This document shows, in pieces, positions 52,737 through 61,784 of a stretch of DNA of 64,000 nucleotides (positions are counted from its first letter, which is position 1; each line of letters starts with the position of its first letter). Location: assembly GCF_000377565.1 (NCBI RefSeq), contig NZ_KB898355.1:124001-188000 (forward strand), written 5' to 3'. Under the pieces are notes generated by a model. It was given only the letters and a program-made list of their open reading frames with translations. It had not been told where the DNA came from and ran no database searches. This DNA comes from Rhizobium sp. 2MFCol3.1. GTDB lineage: Bacteria > Pseudomonadota > Alphaproteobacteria > Rhizobiales > Rhizobiaceae. The translations under genes were made by a program, and so were the position numbers.

Positions 52737-53870
52737 ATGCGCTGGCGGCGGCTGTTCATGGTTTTGGTTCTCAATGCATGCCTGCTGGCCTGCGCTGGTC
52801 CGCAGGCGGGACTGTTGAACGTCACCCACCCGGCAAAAGACTCCGATCAGATCACGCTTATCGCGGCGACGACGCGGGCGCCCGTCCAGGACCCCGCGGT
52901 GCTCTACGGCGGCGAACGAGGCACATCTGTTTCTTACACCCGGATCGGGATTTCAGTTCCTCCAAACCGCAAGGCGGGGACGCTCGAACTGCCGCGCCGT
53001 TCTCCCGGCGATCCCGAGCGGACCTTCGCCGCGACATCGATAACCCCGATCAAGCGCGAAGATGTCGCCGCCGCGTTTCGTGCCCCAGGGGCCCACAAAC
53101 GGCGCGCCTTCGTCTTCGTGCACGGCTACAGCACGACCTTCGATCGCGCGGTTTTCCGCTTTGCGCAGCTCGTGCACGATTCCGATGCGGATGCAGTTCC
53201 GATCCTCTTTTCATGGCCGTCGCGCGGGCGGTTTCTCGATTACAAACGCGACCTGGATAACGCATCCTACTCGCGATCGGATTTGGCGAACCTGCTTGAG
53301 GCCGCGATCGACAGCCAATCGATCAACGAGGTGGTGGTGCTCGCCCATTCCATGGGTGCCTGGCTCACGGTCGAGGCGATCCGGCAGGTCGCTCTGCGGC
53401 GCGGTGGCGTGCCGAGCAAGGTCTCTAGCCTCATCCTCGCTTCCCCGGACCTGGATGTCGGTGTCTTCCGCCGGCAGGTGGAGGATATGGGGCCGAAGCG
53501 GCCCAAGATCACGATTTTCGTCGCGCGCAACGACTTGGCGCTTCGGCTGTCGCGGTTCATTGCGCGCGGAGATGCCCGTCTAGGCGGCATCGACCCTACG
53601 CAGGAGGATTACCGGCGGACACTGTCGGATCTGCAGGGTGTCACGGTCCTGGATCTGAGCGCGCTGAGTTCGGGTGATCGGGTCAATCACGCGCTGTTCG
53701 CCACCAGCCCCGAGGCCGTTCGTTTGATCGGCGATCGGCTGGTGCAAGGGCAGCAAATCTCGGACGCTGATGTTGCGAGGCCCACGACGGCGGTCGATGC
53801 GATCGGCGCCGCCGCGACCTTTGCGGTTGCCGCGCCGATCCTGATCTTCGACATGGCGACCAGCCAATGA
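52737..53870 (+). CDS. Lipoprotein alpha/beta hydrolase (DUF900)
   Basis: A 377-residue protein with a lipoprotein signal (MRWRRLFMVLVLNACLLACAG, lipobox LLAC), so it should be anchored to a membrane facing the periplasm. The DUF900 hydrolase core is clear: RAFVFVHGYSTTFDRAVFRFAQL (oxyanion region, about residues 122-144), VVVLAHSMGAWLTVEA with the nucleophile Ser, SLILASPDLDVGVF with the acid, and VNHALFATSP with the likely His. The family acts on esters or amides; its true substrates are not known. It stands between two inverted SLC13 paralogues. Confidence 0.85.
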   Translation: MRWRRLFMVLVLNACLLACAGPQAGLLNVTHPAKDSDQITLIAATTRAPVQDPAVLYGGERGTSVSYTRIGISVPPNRKAGTLELPRRSPGDPERTFAATSITPIKREDVAAAFRAPGAHKRRAFVFVHGYSTTFDRAVFRFAQLVHDSDADAVPILFSWPSRGRFLDYKRDLDNASYSRSDLANLLEAAIDSQSINEVVVLAHSMGAWLTVEAIRQVALRRGGVPSKVSSLILASPDLDVGVFRRQVEDMGPKRPKITIFVARNDLALRLSRFIARGDARLGGIDPTQEDYRRTLSDLQGVTVLDLSALSSGDRVNHALFATSPEAVRLIGDRLVQGQQISDADVARPTTAVDAIGAAATFAVAAPILIFDMATSQ

Positions 53871-54010
53871 GACGCCCAGGTCGAAAATGGGACGACCGGC
53901 GCAATATTGGGATTCGCCGCGCATCAATATTTTCGCGGCAATTGCTAGCGTAGTCGCAGGGCGTGCCTGGGCATCGCCAATGGTCGACTTTTCAGCAAAA
54001 GGGTGCGGGC

Positions 54011-54532
54011 ATGAGCGATCTGATTTTCATCGGGTTCCCAACGGAAGCAAAGGCCGAAGAGGTGCGGCAGAAGGTGCTGGAGCTGCAGCAGGAATATCTC
54101 ATCGAACTGGAAGACGCGGTTGTCGTCGTGAAGAACGAGAAGGCTCAGATCAAGCTCAATCAGATGGTCAATCTTACCGCACGCGGTGCTGCCTCGGGCG
54201 CCTTGTGGGGAACGCTGATCGGAGCGATCTTTCTGATGCCATTGGTCGGCACCGCGCTGGGCGCTGCGTCCGGTGCGCTTGCGGGCCAACTCAGCGATGT
54301 CGGCATTAACGACGAATTCATGAAGAAGGCTGCGTCGGCCTTGCAGCCGGGCACGGCCGGGCTGTTCCTGCTCGTGCGCAAGATGACCGCTGATAAGGTG
54401 CTGGCCGACCTCAAGGGCATCGGCGGCGAACTGCTGCAGACGTCCTTCGATGAGACCAGGGAGGCCGAATTGCGTGAAGCCCTGTCCGCGGCGCAGGCAG
54501 AAGCGGAGACGGCGCCAGCGGCGACCTCGTAA
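54011..54532 (+). CDS. DUF1269 membrane protein
   Basis: A 173-residue protein of the DUF1269 family. Its N-terminal part (MSDLIFIGFPTEAKAEEVRQKVLELQ) is a ferredoxin-like half; a Gly/Ala-rich hydrophobic hairpin follows (TARGAASGALWGTLIGAIFLMPLVGTALGAASGAL, about residues 55-90). The C-terminal part (GLFLLVRKMTADKVLADLKG) is a second soluble half. The function of the family is unknown; the glycine-zipper-like hairpin suggests membrane association and stress roles. The start is set at the ATG at 54011; a longer frame exists but runs into the non-coding gap. Confidence 0.85.
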   Translation: MSDLIFIGFPTEAKAEEVRQKVLELQQEYLIELEDAVVVVKNEKAQIKLNQMVNLTARGAASGALWGTLIGAIFLMPLVGTALGAASGALAGQLSDVGINDEFMKKAASALQPGTAGLFLLVRKMTADKVLADLKGIGGELLQTSFDETREAELREALSAAQAEAETAPAATS

Positions 54533-54589
54533 CGCCGCCATGCATGGGAGGTCTCATCGATACCGGGGCGCTAGACGGGGAGGGCCTGC

Positions 54590-56404
54590 TTGACCCCGAT
54601 CCAGACGACCTGCTGCATCATCCTCGCGACGATCGTTCTTTTTGCGTGGAACAGGCTGCCTGTCATCGCCGTCGCCTTCGCGGCGGCGCTTTCGCTGTGG
54701 GCTGCAGGGCTCGTCACTCTGGATCAGGCACTGGCCGGCTTTGGCGATCGCGCCGTGCTCTTCGTCGCCAGCCTCTTCATCGTCAGCGCAGCGCTTGAGA
54801 GAACCGGCGTTACCGCGTGGTGCGGGCAAGCGCTGATCTCGCTCGCAGGTCAGAACAACCGCAGCCGCCTTTTGTTTGTTCTGATGATCTCCGTTGGGTG
54901 CCTGACGTCGCTTTTAAGCGGCAGCGGCGCCGTGGCGGCTCTGATGCCCATCGCGGTGTTCGCGGCCGTGCGGCTAAACCAGTCACCCGCGCAACTGCTG
55001 ATGCCCTTAGCATTCTCCGCCCATGCCGGCGCGAACCTGCTGCTGACCGGGGCGCCTAAGAATTTCCTCGTTTCGGAGGCGCTTGAAGATGCGGGCCTTC
55101 AAGGCTTTGGCTTCACAGAGTTCGCCCTTGTCGGCGTTCCACTTCTTGCCGGGACCGTCTTCATTATCCTGTTGCTGGGCAAGTATCTGCTGCCCCGGCA
55201 GACGAATGCACGGCTGCCCGCCGATTTCAGCGGCCACGCCCAAACGCTAGTCGAACATTATGGCCTTGAGGACGGGCTCTTCCGGCTTCGCATTCGGCGG
55301 GTCTCGCCTCTGGTTGGGTTGCCCACTGAAAACATCGATCTGGGTGCCGCTAGCGATATTCAGGTGATGGCCGTCCAGGCCGCCGCATCCGGTCTTCCTG
55401 TGCGGGACAGGGCCATGATTGCCGATGACTACCTGCTTGTGCGAGGCACCGCCCAGGCTGTCGCCGAAGTGGCCGCCCGGCTCCATCTTGCCGTTCGCGA
55501 GGATGCGCCGACGGGCAGCGGCAGCACCGCATTCAACCGCAGGTCCGGTCTAGCCGAGGTGATGATCCCGCCGCGATCCAAGCTGATCGGCCAATCGATG
55601 TTTCCCGGCCTCGCCACCGAGAGCGGCGACCTCGTCGTCCTGGCGGTGCATCGCGGCGGCGCGGAAATCGACTATGCCAACCCTGTGCTCAAGGCCGGCG
55701 ATACTATACTTCTCGAAGGAAGCTGGGAGGCGCTCGATCTGCGCCTGGATGATCCCGATGTTCTCGTGGTCGATTCCCCCGATCTCGTTCGCCGCCACGC
55801 AGTGCCGATGGGCCCGGGCGCCAAGGTCGCCGTGGCGACACTGATCGGGCTCGTCGTCATGCTGGCATCGAACGTCGTGCCGCCCGCCGTCGCGGGCATC
55901 CTGTGCGCCTGCGTGCTTGTTGCTTCCGGCGCGATCACCGTCGAGCAATCCTATCGCGCCGTTCATTGGACGACGGTCATCCTCATCGGCGCGATGATGC
56001 CGATCTCAACGGCGATGATACAATCCGGCACGGCGAAGTTCGTCGCCGACGAACTGGTCTCCGCGCTCGGCTCGGCTGGACCGAGCGCTCTCGTGGCAGG
56101 TCTTTTTGTACTCACGGCGGTGTTGGGGCAGGTTATGAGCAATACGGCGACGACGATGCTGGTCATTCCGATCGCAATGGCGGCGGCCGCCGCGATGCAT
56201 ATCCAGCCGCACCCGGTTTTGATGAGCCTTTGCATCGCCGGATCCGCATCCTTCATGACGCCGATTGCGACAACAACCAATATGATGGTCATGGGCGCGG
56301 GCGGCTATCGGTTCGGCGACTATTGGAAACTCGGTACGCCCTTGATGACATGGTTCTTCATCGTGGCCGTTTTCCTGGTCCCGCGGATATGGCCGTTCAA
56401 CTAG
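54590..56404 (+). CDS. SLC13/DASS family permease with TrkA-C domains (copy 2)
   Basis: A 604-residue paralogue of the permease at 50598-52433, with the same plan: helices, two TrkA-C domains (RDRAMIADDYLLVRGTAQAV and SKLIGQSMFPGLATESGDLVVLAV), helices. The hairpin motifs are LLLTGAPKNFLVSE and TPIATTTNMMVMGAGGYRF. The start is a TTG with GGGGAGG upstream. Long stretches match copy 1 closely (for example QLLMPLAFSAHAGANLLLTGAP and GFGFTEFALVGVPLL), at roughly half the residues overall by eye. It is followed by the AI-2E transporter gene after about 150 bases. Confidence 0.88.
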   Translation: MTPIQTTCCIILATIVLFAWNRLPVIAVAFAAALSLWAAGLVTLDQALAGFGDRAVLFVASLFIVSAALERTGVTAWCGQALISLAGQNNRSRLLFVLMISVGCLTSLLSGSGAVAALMPIAVFAAVRLNQSPAQLLMPLAFSAHAGANLLLTGAPKNFLVSEALEDAGLQGFGFTEFALVGVPLLAGTVFIILLLGKYLLPRQTNARLPADFSGHAQTLVEHYGLEDGLFRLRIRRVSPLVGLPTENIDLGAASDIQVMAVQAAASGLPVRDRAMIADDYLLVRGTAQAVAEVAARLHLAVREDAPTGSGSTAFNRRSGLAEVMIPPRSKLIGQSMFPGLATESGDLVVLAVHRGGAEIDYANPVLKAGDTILLEGSWEALDLRLDDPDVLVVDSPDLVRRHAVPMGPGAKVAVATLIGLVVMLASNVVPPAVAGILCACVLVASGAITVEQSYRAVHWTTVILIGAMMPISTAMIQSGTAKFVADELVSALGSAGPSALVAGLFVLTAVLGQVMSNTATTMLVIPIAMAAAAAMHIQPHPVLMSLCIAGSASFMTPIATTTNMMVMGAGGYRFGDYWKLGTPLMTWFFIVAVFLVPRIWPFN

Positions 56405-56557
56405 GTGTCGGCGGGACACCGGCCGGCGGCCGAGAGCAGGTCACCGTCACCCCGATTAGAGACGTCAGGCATGCTTTTGGGACGGGCAACCGATTGTCGG
56501 CCCAATGATATTTGTGAGGATGGTCGCCCGAAGGCGGTTGGAGGGGATGTCGACTGA

Positions 56558-57604
56558 ATGAATAGCCGAGCCGTGATCACTCTCCTCGCCATCATTGCCG
56601 CGATAGCGGTCTTTGGAGTGCTGCGGACGGCGGCCGGCGTGTTTGCGCCCGTTGCCGGTGCGCTCTTCATCATCGGCCTCGTCTGGCCGCTTCAGAAGAG
56701 CCTGCAGCGCGTCCTGCCCAAGTTGCTGGCGCTGGCGGTGGTGGTCGCGGTGATCGTCTGCGTCTTCGTCGCTCTGGCCTCGATATCCGCCTGGGGTTTT
56801 GGGCGGATCGGCCGTTCAATCGTCAGCGATGCCGCTCGCTTCCAGCTGCTCTATGGCGATCTCGTCCAATGGCTTGACGGGCATGGCATCGTCATCGCTG
56901 GGGTATGGGCGGACTATTTCAGCTTCGGTTCGCTCTTGCGCGTGCTGCAGGGAGCGACGGCGCGCTTGAACACGATGATCTCCTTCTGGATCGTTGTGGT
57001 CGTTTATGTGCTCCTGGGGTTGCTCGATACCGAGGCCATCGCCCGCAATATTCGAAACGCTCTCAGCGACGAAAAAGCGGATGCGATCATCGGCGGCGCA
57101 TTGCAGACGGCAGCCAAGCTGCGGCGATACATGGCGGTGCGCACGGTCATGAGCCTTGCCACCGGCACGCTGGTCTGGGTGCTTTCCGCGCTGTTCGGCC
57201 TGCGCTTCGCAGCCGAATGGGGCGTCATTGCATTCACGCTGAACTACATCCCATTCATGGGGCCCTTCGTCGCGACATTGCTGCCGAGCGCTTATGCCCT
57301 GGCGCAATTCGGCTCGGCGGAGGCCGCGATACTAATTTTCGCCGGGCTCAACATCATCCAATTCGTCATCGGGAGTTATATCGAACCGCGTGTTGCCGGC
57401 TACGCGCTCGCGATGTCGCCGTTCCTGGTCCTGTTTTCCGTCTTTTCATGGTCGTTCGTCTGGGGCGTATTCGGCGCCTTCATTGGCGTACCGATCACGA
57501 TCGCTATTCTTACCTTCTGCGCACGGTTTTCCTCGACGCGCTGGATAGCGGAAATCCTGGGCGCGCCAAGCGAACGGGAGGACAAACCTCGACGCTCAGG
57601 CTGA
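56558..57604 (+). CDS. AI-2E family transporter
   Basis: A 348-residue inner-membrane protein of the AI-2E/PurR-regulated-permease-like family with about eight helices. The pattern of the first half (VFAPVAGALFIIGLVWPLQKSLQRVLPKLLALAVVVAVIVC), the amphipathic middle and the last third (LNYIPFMGPFVATLLPSAYAL and NIIQFVIGSYIEPRVAGYALAMSPFLVL) match the family. Members were linked to export of autoinducer-2 or to Na+/H+ exchange, but most remain uncharacterised. The name should not be taken as evidence of quorum sensing here. A convergent small gene ends eight bases after its stop. Confidence 0.9.
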   Translation: MNSRAVITLLAIIAAIAVFGVLRTAAGVFAPVAGALFIIGLVWPLQKSLQRVLPKLLALAVVVAVIVCVFVALASISAWGFGRIGRSIVSDAARFQLLYGDLVQWLDGHGIVIAGVWADYFSFGSLLRVLQGATARLNTMISFWIVVVVYVLLGLLDTEAIARNIRNALSDEKADAIIGGALQTAAKLRRYMAVRTVMSLATGTLVWVLSALFGLRFAAEWGVIAFTLNYIPFMGPFVATLLPSAYALAQFGSAEAAILIFAGLNIIQFVIGSYIEPRVAGYALAMSPFLVLFSVFSWSFVWGVFGAFIGVPITIAILTFCARFSSTRWIAEILGAPSEREDKPRRSG

Positions 57605-57612
57605 TCGGATGT

Positions 57613-57918
57613 CTACCGACGAAGCCTGGTCATGCGGATCACGCGGCCTGTGTGGGCGCTGAGCGCAATCTCGAAATCGCTGCTGCCGCGTCTTGCGTGA
57701 TAGATAAATGTTCGGCCACTGCAATCGATGCGCCGCACATTGCGGAAGCCGCGGTTTTGGAGGAGTTGTTGTCCTTGCCTGCAGCTGATCGCGCGGCCGA
57801 AGTTGAGATCGGAGCCGACGTGAATGTTGACAGTCACGGCATAGGCGGGTGCTGGCGGCGAAGCGGTCAGCACCACCAAGGAAGCCAAAGCAAACGCAGT
57901 CCATATGTTCAGGCGCAT
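57613..57918 (-). CDS. Small secreted protein, unknown function
   Basis: A 101-residue protein with a clear signal peptide (MRLNIWTAFALASLVVLTAS) cut near AYA. The mature part of about 75 residues has two Cys that could form a disulfide (SCRQGQQLLQNRGFRNVRRIDC spans both) and a basic end (TGRVIRMTRLRR). GGAGAGG seven bases before the ATG supports a real gene. I do not recognise a characterised family; short secreted proteins of this shape are common in rhizobia. It converges on the AI-2E gene. Confidence 0.7.
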   Translation of the reverse strand: MRLNIWTAFALASLVVLTASPPAPAYAVTVNIHVGSDLNFGRAISCRQGQQLLQNRGFRNVRRIDCSGRTFIYHARRGSSDFEIALSAHTGRVIRMTRLRR

Positions 57919-58140
57919 CTTGCCTCTCCATCGATGAAAAGCTCCGCGAGATATTTGCCGCGTTGAAGCCTTGTCAATGAGTGGTCACGGCACGCCGCTA
58001 GATTAGGGACGCGGCGCCCATCCCTTGGACGATCTACGCATAAGGAATGTGTCTATTGCCTCGCTTTGCGCCCGCGCTGTTGGTTTGGGAGGTTCACATA
58101 TTGGAGGTTGATATGGCATCCAAGACCGCTTCCCGGTGCC

Positions 58141-60015
58141 TCACTCTCGGCCACTTTTGAAAGCGCGCACCAGTTCCTGAATGATGGTCCGCTCGGCATC
58201 GGATAGAGCCCGATCCGACGAGAAGATGATCGATAGGGCGCCGGGCACTTCGTCTCTTCTTATGGGCACGGTGGCGAGCAGGCCGGCCTCGACGTCCTTG
58301 CGCACGGAGGATGCCGGCAGGACGGTGCACAGGCGTGAGCTGCGGACCATGGCAATGGCGAGCGCGAGCGAGCCCACCTCGATGACGGGCGTAATGCTGA
58401 TCTTCCTCGCCTTGGCTGCCTGCGCGAAGATCTGGTGGATGCTCAGCTGTCCGGCGCCGAGAACCAGGGGAAGTCCGCAGACCTCGGCGACACTCATCTC
58501 GTGCCGGTTTGGAAGCGAAACCGAGGGATGTGCCACGACCGAAAGCGGCTCGCTCGGTCCGAGCGATATGCGCGACGCCTGCGCCTGGGCCGCGCCGACG
58601 ATCGCGAGGTTGAGTTCGCCCGCCCTGATCTTTTCATGAAGCGTCTGGTTCGAACCCTCGCTTACCTGAAGCTTCCAGGTTGGGTAGTTGGCGTGAATGG
58701 TGGTCATCGCCCGCGCGATCTTGTCGGTCAGGGCGCTGTCGTGGCCCGAGCTGGGCAGCGTGCCGATCTTGATGCTTGCCTGCGTATGGGCGGCAATATC
58801 CGTGGATTGCCTTATCAGCCAGGACAAGCGCTCCTCGATTGCCAGCGTGAAGGGCAGCAGCCTGGCGCCGGCGGGGGACAGCGTCTGCCCCTCCTGGTGG
58901 CGCTGAAGCAGGCGTCCGCCGACTGACGTTTCCAGCTTGTGAATCTGCGCCGACACGGCCGATTGCGATCCGTGGGCCGCGCGCGCCGCCGCGGCGATGC
59001 CGCCGGTGCGGTAGCTCAGGTTGAAGTACTGCAGCTGCCGGACGGTCATTTGGGGATCGAAGTCGACGCTGCGCTCTTCCGATCCCAGTTCCCGCTTGAG
59101 GAGTTCCAGGAACAGCCGGCCCTTTGCGGAGGGTGCGGCGCCCAGGAAACCGTGTAGAGGAGAGACGAGCAAAGGAGAAAGAGGCGCCCAATCCAGCCGC
59201 GACAGGCCCATGCGATCGGCAATCAGGCTCGCCGGCATCAGGAAGCGGGTCTGCGGAAACTCCTGGAGCAGCCGTCCCAGCTGGCTTGGATCGTCCTCCA
59301 CGAATTTCAGCCGGCCATCGAGGGAATGGTTCTGCGCATAGGCCGAGATCGCCTGCAGCAGGTGCGGCCGCATCCTCATCACGACGACAGGCGCATCCAC
59401 CTGGGACAGCCTGACCTCCCGGTCGGCGCTGCCGGTGATGATCCAAGGGTCGTTGGCTAGGTGAAACGGTTCGCCCGCATTGCCATCGGGTGGCTGATAG
59501 GAAATCGAGACGGTTTCGCCGGACCCCTCAAATGCGACGCCTGATCTTTCCGAGAAGATTTCGTCCTGCGCCCGGTCCTGCAGGCCCGCGAAGCGCCATT
59601 CCACGAAGGTCTCCGGGTGCCGCTTCGTCAGCTCCAGCGTCGCTCGCACCAGCGCCTTGGAAAAACGGCCGATCGCGGGGCTGAGGTCCAGCCGGACAAC
59701 CAGCCGGTCGAGCTTCGAATGCGGCAGGGACAGCGTGCCGCGCGCGTAGGATTCCAGATAGAGCAGCTGGCAGGCGTTGCGAAACAGCCAGAAGGCAGCC
59801 GGCAGCAGCCCGAGGGAGCTCCCCTGGCGCACGAACAGGCGCAGCCCGAAGCGTTCCTCCAGATTGTGCAGCGCGGTGCTCAGCGCCGAAGGCGTATGCC
59901 CCAGGGCCAATGCGGCTTCCGAAACCCTGGAATGCTGGCAGGCCGATACGAAATTCGCCAGAAGCCGCAGTTCGACGCTGATTTTGTCCATGCCGGAAAG
60001 GATATGCGTCGCCAT
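58141..60015 (-). CDS. Double LysR-type regulator (two LysR units fused)
   Basis: A 624-residue protein containing two LysR winged helices. The first is at about residues 12-72 (LLANFVSACQHSRVSEAALA, LGHTPSALSTALHNLEERFG); a divergent effector-like part follows. The second is at about 323-385 (MTVRQLQYFNLSYRTGGIAA, SQSAVSAQIHKLETSVGGRL), followed by a standard LysR effector domain (about 405-605, SIKIGTLPSSGHDSALTDK). The usual length of the family is about 300, so this is a tandem fusion. The ATG at 60015 is chosen; starts at 60027 (TTG) and 59991 (ATG) are possible. It lies behind the ammonia-lyase gene on the same strand and probably controls that operon. Confidence 0.85.
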   Translation of the reverse strand: MATHILSGMDKISVELRLLANFVSACQHSRVSEAALALGHTPSALSTALHNLEERFGLRLFVRQGSSLGLLPAAFWLFRNACQLLYLESYARGTLSLPHSKLDRLVVRLDLSPAIGRFSKALVRATLELTKRHPETFVEWRFAGLQDRAQDEIFSERSGVAFEGSGETVSISYQPPDGNAGEPFHLANDPWIITGSADREVRLSQVDAPVVVMRMRPHLLQAISAYAQNHSLDGRLKFVEDDPSQLGRLLQEFPQTRFLMPASLIADRMGLSRLDWAPLSPLLVSPLHGFLGAAPSAKGRLFLELLKRELGSEERSVDFDPQMTVRQLQYFNLSYRTGGIAAAARAAHGSQSAVSAQIHKLETSVGGRLLQRHQEGQTLSPAGARLLPFTLAIEERLSWLIRQSTDIAAHTQASIKIGTLPSSGHDSALTDKIARAMTTIHANYPTWKLQVSEGSNQTLHEKIRAGELNLAIVGAAQAQASRISLGPSEPLSVVAHPSVSLPNRHEMSVAEVCGLPLVLGAGQLSIHQIFAQAAKARKISITPVIEVGSLALAIAMVRSSRLCTVLPASSVRKDVEAGLLATVPIRRDEVPGALSIIFSSDRALSDAERTIIQELVRAFKSGRE

Positions 60016-60066
60016 GGGGACTCTCAAGCGTGGATTTTCAGCATCCTACGGTCATGCGGCTCATGG

Positions 60067-60100
60067 ATGGGGAAAGGGGACGTGGCGCCCCTTTCCCCAT
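60067..60100 (-). terminator. Strong hairpin after the ammonia-lyase gene
   Basis: A perfect 13-bp stem (ATGGGGAAAGGGG pairing with CCCCTTTCCCCAT) with an 8-base loop lies eight bases after the ammonia-lyase stop and before the LysR start. No T-tract follows, but stem strength and place suggest attenuation or an mRNA end between the two genes. Confidence 0.6.
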
Positions 60101-60107
60101 GGCTTAC

Positions 60108-61721
60108 TCAGCGCAGCGCACCGATCGCCGCTTCCACCGTGTCGAGGACCTTGCCCTCGGTGACCATCGCGAAGGCCGGCTTGATCTGCTTTTGCATGTA
60201 GCCATCGCCGTCCTGCAGCGGGATGACCGCGGCGAGAGCGTCGTAGAGCGCCTGCGTGCCCTTGCCGAGCTTGAAGCCGCCGAGCGGCTGGCGGGTCAGG
60301 AAGATCGCCTTCGTCGCCAGCAGGCATTCGACGCCGATGATCTTCGGCAGGTTGTCGAGAACCTGCTGGGACTTGCGGCACGACCACGCTGCCATCGACA
60401 CATGGTCTTCCTGGCTGCTCTTGGTCGGGATCGTGTCGGCCACCGACGGGAAGGCGAGCGTCTTGTTTTCGGAGGCGACGGCGGCGGCGGCGGTCGAGAT
60501 GATGCCGTAGCCGTAGTTCAGGCCGATCGGCTTGCCGGCGAGGTTCGGCGGCAGGCCGTAGTTGAGCGTCGTGTCGCAGAGCGCGAAAAGCCGACGCTCG
60601 GAGATGTTGCCGATCTCGACAAGCGCGATGGCGAGGAGATCCATCGCAAAGGCGATCGGCTCGCAATGGAAGTTGCCGCCGGAGAGGAATTCGAGCGCGC
60701 CGGTTTCATTCCAGAAGACCAGGGGATTGTCGGTGGCGGCGTTCAGCTCGCGGGTGATGATCGTCTTGGCATGCTCGAGCTGGTCGCGGCAGCTGCCATG
60801 AACCTGTGGCAGGCAGCGGAAGGAATACTGGTCCTGTACACGTGGATGGTAGGTGGGATGCAGGATGTCGTCTTCGAGATGGACGGCGCGCGCTGATTCC
60901 GACGCCCGGCGTGTTCCCTCGATGAGGCGGCGAATGTTTTCCGCGGTCAGGATCTGTCCCGGCTGCTTGCGGACCTCGTGAATGCGGGCGTCGAAGGCCG
61001 CCTGCTCGCCGCGGATCGCTTCCAGGCTCAGCGCGCCGATCGCATCGGCGGTCTTCATCAGCCGCTCGGCATCGAACAGCGTCAGGGAGGCCATGCCGGC
61101 GCACAGGCTGTTGCCGTTGATGAGCGCGAGGCAATCCTTCGCCTTCAGTTCGAAGGTGGCCGGCGAAATACCTGCCAGCTCGAGCGCCTTCGGCGCCGGC
61201 ATGCGTTCGCCGTTGTAGATCGCTTCGGCTTCCTCATATCCGATCAGCACGGAAACCATGTGTGCCAGCGGGGCAAGATCGCCCGAGGCACCAACCGAAC
61301 CCTGGATCGGCACGACCGGGTGGACGCCCTTGTTGAGCATCTGCACGAGGCGATCGACGACTTCCATGCGAAGGCCCGAAACGCCGACGCAGAAGGCGTT
61401 GATGCGCACGGCCATCATGGCGCGAACGATTTCCTCCGAGGCCGGCTCGCCAATGCCCGAGCAGTGCGAAAGTACGATATTCAGCTGGAACTGCTCGTTG
61501 TCCGCCTGGTTGATCTTGTAGTCCTTTAGCTTGCCGACACCTGTGTTGAAGCCGTAGGTCGCAGGCGCGTTTTCGGTCAGCCAGTTCTCTTCGATATAGG
61601 CGCGCTTCCTGGAGATTTCGGCACGCGCGGCAGGCGCGATCTCGACCTGCACATTTTGGCGGGCGATCTTGACGACCTGCTCGATTGTCAGGCTGTCGCC
61701 GTCGAGAATGATGGTTTCCAT
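60108..61721 (-). CDS. Histidine/aromatic amino-acid ammonia-lyase
   Basis: A 537-residue enzyme of the HAL/PAL/TAL family. The MIO cofactor is formed from Ala145-Ser146-Gly147 in GSVGASGDLAPLAHM. Also visible are YGFNTGVGKL with the catalytic Tyr near residue 57, SHCSGIGEP, INGNSL and GLPPNLAG. The size and the His in the SH(C/A)xG position fit histidine ammonia-lyase (HutH), which makes urocanate and ammonia. However, no hutU, hutI or hutG is near. The neighbours are a carbamoylase-like and a hydantoinase-like gene, so another aromatic or heterocyclic substrate is possible. GAAGGA lies before the ATG. Confidence 0.88.
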   Translation of the reverse strand: METIILDGDSLTIEQVVKIARQNVQVEIAPAARAEISRKRAYIEENWLTENAPATYGFNTGVGKLKDYKINQADNEQFQLNIVLSHCSGIGEPASEEIVRAMMAVRINAFCVGVSGLRMEVVDRLVQMLNKGVHPVVPIQGSVGASGDLAPLAHMVSVLIGYEEAEAIYNGERMPAPKALELAGISPATFELKAKDCLALINGNSLCAGMASLTLFDAERLMKTADAIGALSLEAIRGEQAAFDARIHEVRKQPGQILTAENIRRLIEGTRRASESARAVHLEDDILHPTYHPRVQDQYSFRCLPQVHGSCRDQLEHAKTIITRELNAATDNPLVFWNETGALEFLSGGNFHCEPIAFAMDLLAIALVEIGNISERRLFALCDTTLNYGLPPNLAGKPIGLNYGYGIISTAAAAVASENKTLAFPSVADTIPTKSSQEDHVSMAAWSCRKSQQVLDNLPKIIGVECLLATKAIFLTRQPLGGFKLGKGTQALYDALAAVIPLQDGDGYMQKQIKPAFAMVTEGKVLDTVEAAIGALR

Positions 61722-61784
61722 TTTTCAGTGTCCTTCAGGTGATGGGGGCTCGACGTGCTGTGTCGAGGATGTTTCGGGGGGGTG

